Positions 1 to 9,060 of a stretch of DNA of 34,254 nucleotides are shown piece after piece; the first letter of the stretch is position 1, and the number at the start of each line of letters is the position of its first letter. The notes beneath the pieces were generated by a model, which was not told where the DNA came from, did not search any database, and saw only the letters and a program-made list of their open reading frames with translations. The stretch covers positions 1 through 34,254 of the IMG/VR virus record IMGVR_UViG_3300020470_000095; one strand, written 5' to 3'. This stretch comes from a virus. The position numbers and the translations under genes were made by a program.

Positions 1-2156
1 TCAGTTACAGTTGTGTTTGTTGTATCTATAGTTGTAGTAGTTCCGTTAACATCTAAGTTACCTGTAACTGTTAAGTTACTACCTATAGTTACATTGTCTG
101 GTAAGCCTATTGTTACTGTTCCAGCATTTTCTAATACTGTTACTTCATTAGCTGTTCCTGCAAATGTTAAAGTACCACCTAAATCAATATCACTAGTATT
201 AGGTGTGCTTTCACTATCAGACACTACTATTTTGCTATTTGCTAACTTAGCATTAGCTATTGACCCAGCTAACTGAGTATTTGTAATTGTTCCTGATAAA
301 GATGAAGTTGGATAGTTAGTAGCATCTGTTAAATCAAAAGCTGGTGTTGCATCTGTGTCTCCTAGATTTAAAGTTACCCCACCTACAACTATGCTTGAGT
401 TTGTTAGTTTTGCATTTGCTATAGAACCAGCAAGCATATCATTGTCTACTGCTCCAGCAGCAATTGTTGCTACACCTGTATCTGCAATTGTTATATCTCC
501 AGATACAACATTGTCAATCCAAACTGAGTTATCATTATCATAAAAAAGTAAAGCCCCATCAGCAGGGGAAGTTATGTTTGTATCGTTTAATTCAGCTAAA
601 GTATCTTCAGTAGCTATTTGTGCATCAACATAAGTTTTGATTGCTTTTGCAGAAGCTAATGTATCATCACTGCCACTAACAGAAGATATATCAGTATCTA
701 ATACACCAGATTTAAAATCTGCTACATCAATGTTAGATATACTGTTACCAGTTCCCTCAACATCAAATGTTTTATTTGTTAGTGTCATAGTGTCAGAAGC
801 AACATTCGCTGTTTCTGTATCTACATAAGCTTTTACTGACTGTTGTGTAGGAAGATGAGTATCACTATTAGAAGACATATCATCTTCATCTTTAGTTGCT
901 ACTGTAAAATTAAATCTATCATTTGTGTCATCGTATTCTACATTTATAAATGACTCTGTACCACCAGTAACCATTCCACCGACTTTATCGGTAAATGCTT
1001 CTGTTATTTCAGATAAGTCAACAGTAAGAGTTAGTTCGTTTGAATTATCTACATAACTGATATCTATTCCAGAAGTAGTAGCGTCAACTAGTAACGCAGC
1101 TACTTGATCATCTATTCTTTCATTTAAGTCAGCAGTGACTTCAGATAAGTCAGTAGTGAAAGTAAGTGTTCCAGAGCTTTCTGATATATCAACTCCAGCA
1201 CCTCCAGTGAAAGTGACTGTACCTCCGAGTGAGACATCAGTCGTGCTAGAACCATCAGAAACAGTAATAGAACTATTGGTAAGAGAAGCATTGCCAATAT
1301 TGCTAATGGTGTTCGCACTACCACTAATTGTTTTATTAGTAATCGTATCGGTTGAAGTTTGTGTAAGAATTTCATCATAAGATTGATTCTCTCCTAACAC
1401 CCATCTGTTAGCTGATACATCATAAAAAAGTCTTGCATCGTCAGTATCAGAAGTGTCTACAATTATTCCAGCGTCTACTTCTGAATTACCGGTATTTAAT
1501 TTTACAAAAGCATCATCAATAACAACTATTGTGCTTTGTGTATTTAATATTTCTGTCTGTACGTCTAAATTACCAGTAACAGTTAGGTTTGTAAATGTTG
1601 GTGATATTGTGCTTGTCCAAGCACTTCCATTACCAACGATAATATGATTTGCTGTAGGCGTAAGACCTGCAATAGTATCTAAGTCTGAGTCGTGTGCTTG
1701 AACATCAGATCCTATTGCAAGTCCTAAACTTGTTCTTAAGGTGCTTCCACTTTCAGTTACAAAATTACTTCCATCACCTATAATTACTTTTCCATCAGTT
1801 GGAGTTAATCCAGCAACATCAGTAAGTTGTTGGTCGTAAGCTTGTACGTGAGTTCCTATTGTTAAACCAAGAGAAGCTCTTGCAGTTGCTCCTGATTCAG
1901 TAACCCAAGTAGTTCCATCAGAAACAATAAACTTGCTATCTTCGTGACTAAGTGCAGCGATTGCTGCTAAGTCTGCATCATATGCTTGTATATCAGAACC
2001 AATAGATACACCTAAAGCTGTTCTTGCTGCTGATGCAGTAACAGCACCAGTACCACCTTTATTAACAGGTACAAATTCACCATTAAGATATTCGGAAAAA
2101 CTGGTTATTACACCGTTTCCATCTTTTATCGCTCTTAAAGGTGTCTTAGCTGTCAT
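1..2156 (-). CDS. Tail fibre, C-terminus outside the window (partial)
   Basis: Starts at the ATG 2156, sharing one base with the upstream stop, and stays open to the left edge, at least 718 codons. After a leader of about 40 residues (MTAKTPLRAIKDGNGVITSF) come three fibre repeats of about 48 residues, each with a pattern like LG(L/V)xIGxDVQAYDxxLxxIA, about residues 40-180. Then come beta-rich blocks such as VTGNLDVQTEILNTQSTIVV, TSTDTITNKTISGSANTISN, and TNKTFDVEGTGNSISNIDVA, which I recognise from marine phage fibres. The left-edge residues again read NLTVTGNLDVNGTT, so the repeat continues outside. Receptor-binding tip is missing here. Confidence 0.85.
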   Translation of the reverse strand, partial: MTAKTPLRAIKDGNGVITSFSEYLNGEFVPVNKGGTGAVTASAARTALGVSIGSDIQAYDADLAAIAALSHEDSKFIVSDGTTWVTESGATARASLGLTIGTHVQAYDQQLTDVAGLTPTDGKVIIGDGSNFVTESGSTLRTSLGLAIGSDVQAHDSDLDTIAGLTPTANHIIVGNGSAWTSTISPTFTNLTVTGNLDVQTEILNTQSTIVVIDDAFVKLNTGNSEVDAGIIVDTSDTDDARLFYDVSANRWVLGENQSYDEILTQTSTDTITNKTISGSANTISNIGNASLTNSSITVSDGSSTTDVSLGGTVTFTGGAGVDISESSGTLTFTTDLSEVTADLNERIDDQVAALLVDATTSGIDISYVDNSNELTLTVDLSEITEAFTDKVGGMVTGGTESFINVEYDDTNDRFNFTVATKDEDDMSSNSDTHLPTQQSVKAYVDTETANVASDTMTLTNKTFDVEGTGNSISNIDVADFKSGVLDTDISSVSGSDDTLASAKAIKTYVDAQIATEDTLAELNDTNITSPADGALLFYDNDNSVWIDNVVSGDITIADTGVATIAAGAVDNDMLAGSIANAKLTNSSIVVGGVTLNLGDTDATPAFDLTDATNYPTSSLSGTITNTQLAGSIANAKLANSKIVVSDSESTPNTSDIDLGGTLTFAGTANEVTVLENAGTVTIGLPDNVTIGSNLTVTGNLDVNGTTTTIDTTNTTVT

Positions 2157-3277
2157 TACTCCGTCATATCTATTTCTATATTACTTACAGTTCCATTCTC
2201 ATCTGTTACAGGAAGAAGTAAGCAAGTGCCATCACTTTTTGCCTGCATAGTGAGATTTTGTGTAGTACCGCTTTCATCTTGAACACGAACAACTCTGGTG
2301 CTGGCACCAAATGTTTCACCACCAATAGTTGTGTTTATAAAATGATTATACAACCTAGCCCCTGTTGATACACCGTTTTCATCAGTAACTGGAACTTTTC
2401 CACTGTGAGAAAGATTTTCAGATATATTAGCTTGTAAATCAACTGTTTTATTACTTGGGTCTGTAGTAACAGTTATTCTATTTCTACCAGATCCACCATC
2501 TAAAGTTATAGTATCAGTAGCTGATGTAGCAGTAACTGCTGTTTGATTAGGTGCTGTAATGTTTGTTACAGCATTCTGATTAGCTTCACCTGCAGTTGAA
2601 GATGATATTGTTATTTGATCATTAGTAGGAGAGGTTGCTAATGTTACACCACTACCAGCTACAAAAGTCAAGGTATCGCCATCTGTATCAGCTACTACTT
2701 GAGCACCAGAGGCAGAACCTCCAGAAGCAGTAACAGCAAAGTTCTTAAATGCGTTAGCTGCTGCTCCAGTGTTAGCTATTGTAATTGTTTTTGAAGAAGA
2801 GTCTGTTGTTATTTGTATTCCAGAACCTTCTGCAAAAGTAACTTGTTGAGAAGTACTAGTAGCACTAACAGTATTTTGACCACTTACTGCAAAGCTACCT
2901 ACTGCAAATTGTGTATAATCAACTGTTTGCCAATATAAATTACCATTGCCATCAGTAGATAATACCTGACCAGAACTACCAGTGCTTTTACCAGAACCTA
3001 AAGACATTTTTGCAGTCAATAAGTTAAGGACACCATTGTGGTCTAATTCAACGTGTGCAGTGTTTACAGTACCAAAAAATAAAGAATCGTTTGTATTTTG
3101 TGTACCAATAGCAAGATTACCATCAGAAATTATTGTCTTACCGTCAAGATATAATATATCGTTAGACGACTCTATCTTAGTTGTGTAATCAGAAAGCTGA
3201 TAACCTTGAAAAGAATGATCAAAGTTAGCACTAGTTGCTATCTGTGCACTATCATTTACTTGGTTAGTTTGTGGCAT
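2156..3277 (-). CDS. Tail fibre / tip protein
   Basis: 373 aa, TAATG overlap on both sides. It is rich in Ser, Thr, Gly, Ala and Asn, with almost no Cys and beta-repeat patterns: YLDGKTIISDGNLAIGTQNT, VLSTDGNGNLYW, and several GSG-x-T strands (FAEGSGIQITTDSS, FVAGSGVTLATSPT). These are typical of virion stem proteins forming triple beta-helices. The C-terminal half carries two VTDENG motifs (PVTDENGVSTGARLYNHF and a second near the end). No chaperone domain or enzyme motif. Likely a side fibre or collar. Confidence 0.65.
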   Translation of the reverse strand: MPQTNQVNDSAQIATSANFDHSFQGYQLSDYTTKIESSNDILYLDGKTIISDGNLAIGTQNTNDSLFFGTVNTAHVELDHNGVLNLLTAKMSLGSGKSTGSSGQVLSTDGNGNLYWQTVDYTQFAVGSFAVSGQNTVSATSTSQQVTFAEGSGIQITTDSSSKTITIANTGAAANAFKNFAVTASGGSASGAQVVADTDGDTLTFVAGSGVTLATSPTNDQITISSSTAGEANQNAVTNITAPNQTAVTATSATDTITLDGGSGRNRITVTTDPSNKTVDLQANISENLSHSGKVPVTDENGVSTGARLYNHFINTTIGGETFGASTRVVRVQDESGTTQNLTMQAKSDGTCLLLPVTDENGTVSNIEIDMTE

Positions 3278-3537
3278 TAGTTACTCACTTTGTTAAAGTT
3301 GTAATTGCCTCCCAATTCTTCAAATAATTTTCTTAAACGCAACAATTCTTTTTGTGCGCTTTTAAGGTTATACTCCCACTCAAGATAATTTGGATCTTCT
3401 TCCATAGGTTCTTGTATGGTGTAACCGTATATGTCAGTTTCAAGATCTTGCATCATTTGATACAACAAACTAAGCTTTGCTTCTTTCGTTAATATCATAA
3501 ACTCAAATTCTTGAGATTTTGGTTCTTCTTCAGACAT
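3277..3537 (-). CDS. 86-aa helical protein, possible fibre assembly factor
   Basis: ATG directly follows the S74 fibre stop, with GGAGGG inside that gene. It is acidic and helical: AKLSLLYQMMQDLETDIYGY, then YLEWEYNLKSAQKELLRLRK, suggesting a short coiled coil. It lies between two fibre genes, shares one base with the next ATG, and may chaperone fibre folding or link fibres. No family recognised; assignment is by position. Confidence 0.6.
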   Translation of the reverse strand: MSEEEPKSQEFEFMILTKEAKLSLLYQMMQDLETDIYGYTIQEPMEEDPNYLEWEYNLKSAQKELLRLRKLFEELGGNYNFNKVSN

Positions 3538-5064
3538 TTATCCCTCCAATGCTTCTATTCTAGCAGTCAAGTCCGAAACTTGAGTGCTTAATTCTTGTAC
3601 TGCTTTTACTAATGGACCTATTAAATTATTTATGTAAAGATGTGGGTGTCTATTTTCATCAGGCATATATGCTTCACATTCTTCTAATGTTGCGTGTAAG
3701 TAGTTTTCTCTTTCGTCATCACTGTTTAATCTATTTGGATATGAAGAACAGCACTCGTCTTCACAGCTACTAACTTCACTTGTTTCACAAACAACTATAT
3801 GCGAACACTTTTGGTCAAATTCATAGCTTTCACTGTAATCGTCAACAAGTCTGTAATTCAAATTATTTGCAGTCAAATAATCTTGTAAATCTTCAGCTAT
3901 AAAACCTGTATATTTTTTAGTTCCATACTCTTCTGTGTTTATCATTGTAAAATCTTTTACTTCTAAGTCATTTATAAAATCAAGACCTAAAGCAGTATCA
4001 ACAATATTTTCTTTTATATTTCTTGACGAGGAGTTTATGTTCGGACCATAAAAAGTTCCATAAAATGATTGAGAATAAATATTAGAAAATCTATTAGAAG
4101 TAGAAACACCTATTTTAGGACTACTACCACTAGGATTTCCTGTACTTATATAACCTGAAGTGCTTCTATTTAATCTTATTTCAGAACCACCAATAGTAGT
4201 AAAACCTCCTGCAAACTTAGCTGTTGAATCTGCTGTGGTAAGACTTAAAGAACCACTTAAACCATTTATTGAAGTGCTACTTGAAGAGTGAGAGTGGTTT
4301 GACCTAGCTACAGTAGAAGCATCTCCTAAATTCCCACCTGAACCTGCAAAACTTACGTGAGTTCCGTGACTGGAAGCAGCAAAACCTGTATGGTCACTAT
4401 CTGGATGGTCATTTCCAGAAGGTAAATTATGCCAACCAAATGTACCAGAACTATTTTTACCAATATATTGACTATTACCACCTGTAGCAGTACCTACTTG
4501 AATACCACTTCCATCTAAATGTAAATAAGTATTATCGCTTTCAGTATGGAAAACATTATTTACACCATTTGAATAATATAATTTTGTTCTGTTTATTTGT
4601 GAATCATCTACATACCAACCCGGCTGACCATATGCCGCAAAAAGAAACAAAGAAGGACTATTTGCACTAGCAGTAGCATCTTGGTCAAAAATCAATACCC
4701 TTTTTGAGTTTACCCACAAATCATCGTTATATTCGCTTAATTTTGCACTACCAATATCTAAAGTAGTAAAACCTGTAGATGGATTTTGAGAAGCAGCACC
4801 ACCTATTCTTATATCAACTTTATTAAAGAAAGCATCACCATTAGAATCTATTTTAAAACCTGCTTCAGAACCAGATGTATTACTATAGTTAGTAGATTTA
4901 ATATGGTCGGATGCAAGACTTATACCACCAACAGTTCCTGATTGTGCAGTTACAACACCATCTTTAGTTACAGAAAAAACAGGTGTGTAACTAAGATTAT
5001 CGAAATCTGTAGTGCCACTTGCACCAAAATAAAAATTACCATCGCTATCTATATGTATTGCCAT
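3538..5064 (-). CDS. Tail fibre with C-terminal S74 chaperone
   Basis: 508 aa. N-terminal blocks (FKIDSNGDAFFNKVDIRIGG) repeat those ending the hub. The middle is Gly/Ser/Thr-rich fibre with a His/Asp patch, DHPDSDHTGFAASSHGTHVS. From about 350 it is a peptidase S74 intramolecular chaperone: SSRNIKENIVDTALGLDFIN with the Ser and Lys of the self-cleavage dyad, YTGFIAEDLQDYL, and a coiled-coil end LVKAVQELSTQVSDLTARIE. S74 domains trimerise the fibre then cut themselves off. Between the two S74 halves lies an unusual acidic insert with six Cys (CSHIVVCETSEVSSCEDECC and a later EEC). It binds receptor at the tail tip. Confidence 0.85.
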   Translation of the reverse strand: MAIHIDSDGNFYFGASGTTDFDNLSYTPVFSVTKDGVVTAQSGTVGGISLASDHIKSTNYSNTSGSEAGFKIDSNGDAFFNKVDIRIGGAASQNPSTGFTTLDIGSAKLSEYNDDLWVNSKRVLIFDQDATASANSPSLFLFAAYGQPGWYVDDSQINRTKLYYSNGVNNVFHTESDNTYLHLDGSGIQVGTATGGNSQYIGKNSSGTFGWHNLPSGNDHPDSDHTGFAASSHGTHVSFAGSGGNLGDASTVARSNHSHSSSSTSINGLSGSLSLTTADSTAKFAGGFTTIGGSEIRLNRSTSGYISTGNPSGSSPKIGVSTSNRFSNIYSQSFYGTFYGPNINSSSRNIKENIVDTALGLDFINDLEVKDFTMINTEEYGTKKYTGFIAEDLQDYLTANNLNYRLVDDYSESYEFDQKCSHIVVCETSEVSSCEDECCSSYPNRLNSDDERENYLHATLEECEAYMPDENRHPHLYINNLIGPLVKAVQELSTQVSDLTARIEALEG

Positions 5065-5067
5065 AAT

Positions 5068-7713
5068 TTATCCTATATGTAAAGATCCCCCAGTTACACT
5101 TAAAGAACTAACTGTTAAGTTACCGGCAACAGCATCTCCACTAGCAGATACTCTAAAAGGTGCGGAGGAATAACTTGAGGCACCTAACCACATATCTCCA
5201 TCACTATCTACGTGAAAGCTACTAGAGTCGCTACCACCAATGTCTATTGTACCACCAGACAGGTTTCCTCCAAACGTACCACTAGCACCTGTTATGCTAC
5301 CAGTAAACGTACCACTAGCACCTGTGATGTCTCCTCTAAAGTTACCATTGTTAAATTCAGCATCACCATTAGACTTAATTCTAAATCCAGCTGACCCACT
5401 GTTAAAATTATTAGATTTAATTACAGCCTCTGTTCCTGAATCAGTAACCAAAGTAAAAGTTTTACCAGATATAGAACCAGAAGTTAGTTTGTTAACATTT
5501 GCATTTGCTATTTCAGCATCTGTAATCTGTGCTGTACCAATATGCGCAGTAGTAATAACTCCTGTGCCAATGTGTGAAGAAGCTATTAAAGGATTTGCTC
5601 CACCACTGTTGAATACATCTGAAGGCTCTGATTCTCTACCAGAAATATTTACTGCTGATATTCTGTAATAAATTGTATCGCTAGAAGTTGCGTTTAAAGC
5701 ATCTATGTTTATTGTGCCAACAACAGGAATGTTTAAATCTATATTGCCATTGCTAGCAGGCAACATACCTAAATAATAAGTATCCCTATCTGAATCGCTT
5801 ACTTTTTTATTAGTACTGTCATAAGATAAATTAAATGTTGCTTTAGAACCATATACATTAAGATGTGATAAATCTCTATCTAATGTAAAGTTAATAGGAC
5901 TATTTATAACATTTCCATCATTGTCTTTTACTTGAGCAAGTTTATGAACTATTTGAGCTCTTAGTAATCCATTAGCTAAACTACCGAATGTATTTTCTGG
6001 TTTAGCAGGTTTGTTAGGAGCAATGCTTGATCTAGGTATTTGTATAGCTGCAACTTGTACAACATCAGAACTATGATTTTTTAAATCAAAAGCAAATAGC
6101 CTTACTGTATAAGTAAATCCTACATTTAAGTTTTCTATGACATATCTAGATTGTTCAAAATCTACAGAAGCAGACTGATAATCTGATGAATCTAAAGCTA
6201 CGTCATTACTATCTAAAATACTATTACCATCTCTGTCGGAAACCATTCGCCATTGTATTAAGAAATGACTTCCGTCAAGTATGGTTGTACCATTTTTGTT
6301 TTGTGGTTTTGTCCAGTCTAGTTTTATAAATCCTTTTACAGCACCTGCACCATCTCTATATGTACCTACAGAATGATCAAATCCAACTGCACCATTAGAA
6401 GGTTTAGTTGGTTGATCAGGTATTGTAAATTCATCAGTAGTTCCTTGATTTATTACAGCAGCTGCAGTTGAAAAATCTGTACCAAGAGTTTGACCTACAT
6501 CACCTATTTCTAAAGATATATCACCTTGTTCAAACTCTACATAATCAGTTAAATCAATAATATTTCCTGTAGAGCTATTTCTATAATAAACACCCATACC
6601 TTCTTGTACTGGGTATGACATACCTATAACTCTAATTTTTTCTGGGTTTAATGTTTGACCTTGATAAACTACTTGATGAATATCTCTACTTTCAGCACTA
6701 GCTTTACTAGCAGTGTCTTCAAAACCTACTTCAGGATCGTATATAAATATTTTATCTCCCACCTTAAATGATCCTGATATATCATAACCCTCTAAAGATA
6801 CTGCTACTGTTTTTTTTAGTCTGTTGTATTCACTCAAAGCTAAGTTTGCTCTAGCTTGCATATTTGAACTTGTAGCACTTGAATCTTTTACTACTTGTAT
6901 TCTTTTTAAATTTTGATTAAATAAATCTTTATACTCATTGACAGAAACGCTAGCATCAGCCATAGAGACTTCTTTAGTTTCTCCAGTAGGAACAAGTTCT
7001 ATTTTTGTTACATACTCTTCTGCATTAAATCCAGTACTAATACTTGCAGGTATAAAACCTTCTATATTAGGATCTTCACCTTGACCTTCACGAATGATAA
7101 TAGCTGTAGGGTCAGTATCGTGTCCGGAAAATATATCTGCTGGTCTTCCTGCATATAAGTATCCTTCGTTATCTACATAAAATTCACATTCAAAATGCTC
7201 ACAAACAAATTTTACAGCTTTATAAACTGATTCTAAATAATGATCACCTGTATATGTTGTTGTGCCTGTTGTAGGATTTATAATACTTCCTGTTTTACTT
7301 CTTACAGCTTGTTGTGCTGCAGTATCACCAGTTCTAAGTAATCCATAAGGTGTACTCGTAGTCCTATCTAATACATCACTTAATGAATCATTTGTATAAC
7401 TTCTTACAGCTCCACTAGATGAAGTTTCTGCTACCACTAATCCTCTAGAGTCAGAATCACCAAGATACACCATAGTTCCTTTTCCGCTTACGGCAAAAGA
7501 ATCTAAATCGTATTCTAAGTTTTGTACTACACCTACATAACGAGCTTCTTTAATCATATCTTGATTTGATATAGTATTTTCATCTACTCTAGTGGTATGT
7601 ATGAGTATTTGACCCCAAGGATCAATAGAGTTAATTATTGAGTTAGGAGTTGTTTCTGCAGATAGTTGCACCGAAAAAGTTCCCGATGCCATAACCTTTT
7701 CTTGTATGCTCAC
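5068..7713 (-). CDS. Tail hub / tail-associated protein with FN3 domains
   Basis: 881 aa, GTG start overlapping the Dit stop (GTGA), with GAGG upstream. Residues 1-400 are the hub-like part: QNLEYDLDSFAVSGKGTMVY, then a phage-tail baseplate core with SVYKAVKFVCEHFECEFYVD and FKVGDKIFIYDPEVGF. Residues about 440-560 and 580-700 look like fibronectin III folds (GFIKLDWTKPQNKN, NVGFTYTVRLFAFD). The stretch IANANVNKLTSGSISG and the repeated SNGDAEFNNGNFRG-type blocks end the protein as a fibre-like stem. It likely forms the trimeric tail tip. A related block starts the following fibre gene. Confidence 0.75.
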   Translation of the reverse strand: MSIQEKVMASGTFSVQLSAETTPNSIINSIDPWGQILIHTTRVDENTISNQDMIKEARYVGVVQNLEYDLDSFAVSGKGTMVYLGDSDSRGLVVAETSSSGAVRSYTNDSLSDVLDRTTSTPYGLLRTGDTAAQQAVRSKTGSIINPTTGTTTYTGDHYLESVYKAVKFVCEHFECEFYVDNEGYLYAGRPADIFSGHDTDPTAIIIREGQGEDPNIEGFIPASISTGFNAEEYVTKIELVPTGETKEVSMADASVSVNEYKDLFNQNLKRIQVVKDSSATSSNMQARANLALSEYNRLKKTVAVSLEGYDISGSFKVGDKIFIYDPEVGFEDTASKASAESRDIHQVVYQGQTLNPEKIRVIGMSYPVQEGMGVYYRNSSTGNIIDLTDYVEFEQGDISLEIGDVGQTLGTDFSTAAAVINQGTTDEFTIPDQPTKPSNGAVGFDHSVGTYRDGAGAVKGFIKLDWTKPQNKNGTTILDGSHFLIQWRMVSDRDGNSILDSNDVALDSSDYQSASVDFEQSRYVIENLNVGFTYTVRLFAFDLKNHSSDVVQVAAIQIPRSSIAPNKPAKPENTFGSLANGLLRAQIVHKLAQVKDNDGNVINSPINFTLDRDLSHLNVYGSKATFNLSYDSTNKKVSDSDRDTYYLGMLPASNGNIDLNIPVVGTINIDALNATSSDTIYYRISAVNISGRESEPSDVFNSGGANPLIASSHIGTGVITTAHIGTAQITDAEIANANVNKLTSGSISGKTFTLVTDSGTEAVIKSNNFNSGSAGFRIKSNGDAEFNNGNFRGDITGASGTFTGSITGASGTFGGNLSGGTIDIGGSDSSSFHVDSDGDMWLGASSYSSAPFRVSASGDAVAGNLTVSSLSVTGGSLHIG

Positions 7714-8960
7714 GACTTAACAATCCTCACCGTTTCAAATATAGAATCTAAATATTGGTCTCTTACATTGTCTGCTGTATTTGCACCAGAGGCAGAACCA
7801 ACTACTGCTCCAATAAATCCTTTTACTGCTGTTGTGCCAGAAACAGAAATACCTAAATTAGTTGTATCTGCTGTATAAGTTGTAGGACTTCCAATCATAT
7901 ATTTATTACCTTCGTTATTTGCAGAACTAGCAACAACATATCCCGTAGCATTTGTTCCTGCTAATGCACTTACAGATTTTACATTTAACTGTTGTGTTTG
8001 CCATTGTGAAGCAACAAACTCAATGTTCCTTGAACCTCTTTTTAGAGTTATGTCAAAAACTAATCTACCATCTCTTGTAGTAGCGTTATAGTGCGTTGTA
8101 AGCCTTATAGTTGCGATTTGTGGCTCGTTTTTAAGTATTTGGATAGATTGCCAGCTTTGCCATTCTGTTTCATTTGAAGTAGCAGATATAGCCCAAGTTT
8201 GTGCAGAAGCATAGTCATCTAAATCAGGGTCGTAAATATAAGTAGTAAATCTACATTGAGAAGTATTGTCACCAAGAACAACTAGTTTCATCATTCCATT
8301 TTGTATTACAGCATCTGTAGGTTTATTGTCAGAATTTCTACCAGCTCTAAGTCTTAATGTATCGTGATAATCTTTTATCTTTATTTCTACTGCACCTTCA
8401 TAATAATTTTCAGGCTCACAATTCCAAGTAGCATTAGTAGCTCTTAAGTTTCCACCAGTTTTTATATAAACATTTTGATTTTGATAATGTTCTCTTAAAG
8501 TATTAGTAAGAGTTCCAGTATGGTAATAATTATAAGCTTGTCTTGGAGGAGCGTGCATTTGCATTGTAGTGCTTGTTATAGAATGATTATTTTCTATTAA
8601 AGCACCTGAAAAATGACTTTCCATATTTACTTCACCCGGAACACCTAACCAAATTAAATCTAAACTGTAACTTACACCAGCTAGTGTGTATCTAGAAATA
8701 TCTACAGAAGCACCTTTTAGTTTGCAGTATCCTTTTAATGTAACATCTCCTGTATAGGTAAGAGGCACGGGGATATCAAGTTTAGACATTGCTATTAACT
8801 CATCTCTGTAATATTTTGCTTCTTCTATTGTTGCAACAGCTAAAATTCCTGACAACGACACAGCTGTGTTTACATCTCCTTCACCTCCAGAAAAATTTAT
8901 ATTATTAGGAGATAAAAAAGTAAGTCTGCCTATTGTTAATTGATGATCGTTAATTGCCAT
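7710..8960 (-). CDS. Distal tail (Dit-like) protein
   Basis: 416 aa with GAGGTG upstream of the ATG. Begins MAINDHQLTIGRLTFLSPNN, then a beta-rich body with VPLTYTGDVTLKGYCKLKGA and AIRL-like strands, resembling siphovirus distal tail / ORF46-type proteins that form the ring below the tube. The gene order tape measure - distal tail - hub is the usual one. The middle (SQCRFTTYIYDPDLDDYASA, QTWAISATSNETEWQSWQS) may be a carbohydrate-binding insert, as found in long Dit proteins. The stop overlaps the next start as GTGA. Confidence 0.65.
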   Translation of the reverse strand: MAINDHQLTIGRLTFLSPNNINFSGGEGDVNTAVSLSGILAVATIEEAKYYRDELIAMSKLDIPVPLTYTGDVTLKGYCKLKGASVDISRYTLAGVSYSLDLIWLGVPGEVNMESHFSGALIENNHSITSTTMQMHAPPRQAYNYYHTGTLTNTLREHYQNQNVYIKTGGNLRATNATWNCEPENYYEGAVEIKIKDYHDTLRLRAGRNSDNKPTDAVIQNGMMKLVVLGDNTSQCRFTTYIYDPDLDDYASAQTWAISATSNETEWQSWQSIQILKNEPQIATIRLTTHYNATTRDGRLVFDITLKRGSRNIEFVASQWQTQQLNVKSVSALAGTNATGYVVASSANNEGNKYMIGSPTTYTADTTNLGISVSGTTAVKGFIGAVVGSASGANTADNVRDQYLDSIFETVRIVKS

Positions 8961-9060
8961 AATTTCTACACCTCATACATATATTGTAATTTATTTTAAA
9001 AAAATATTGTCCACATTCTACACAAGGCTCTAAATCTTTTCCTGACTTATTATCAATCAT
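8950..9060 (-). CDS. 36-aa zinc-knuckle microprotein
   Basis: Starts MIDNKSGKDLEPCVECGQYF and ends MRCRNYGN: a C13-x2-C16-x11-C28-x2-C31 arrangement, a complete Cys4 zinc site in 36 residues. Its ATG shares one base with the tape-measure stop (TAATG), with AAGG just upstream, and its end overlaps the distal tail gene's start by eleven bases. The fit on both sides and the Cys spacing support a real gene. It is too short for routine gene callers. No role is known; it could be a regulator or tail-tip assembly factor. Confidence 0.7.
   Translation of the reverse strand: MIDNKSGKDLEPCVECGQYFFKINYNICMRCRNYGN

Noticed and set aside
13-1647. Several plus-strand frames at the left end
   Set aside because: All are antisense to the open minus-strand fibre frame, which has recognisable repeats and a coupled start.
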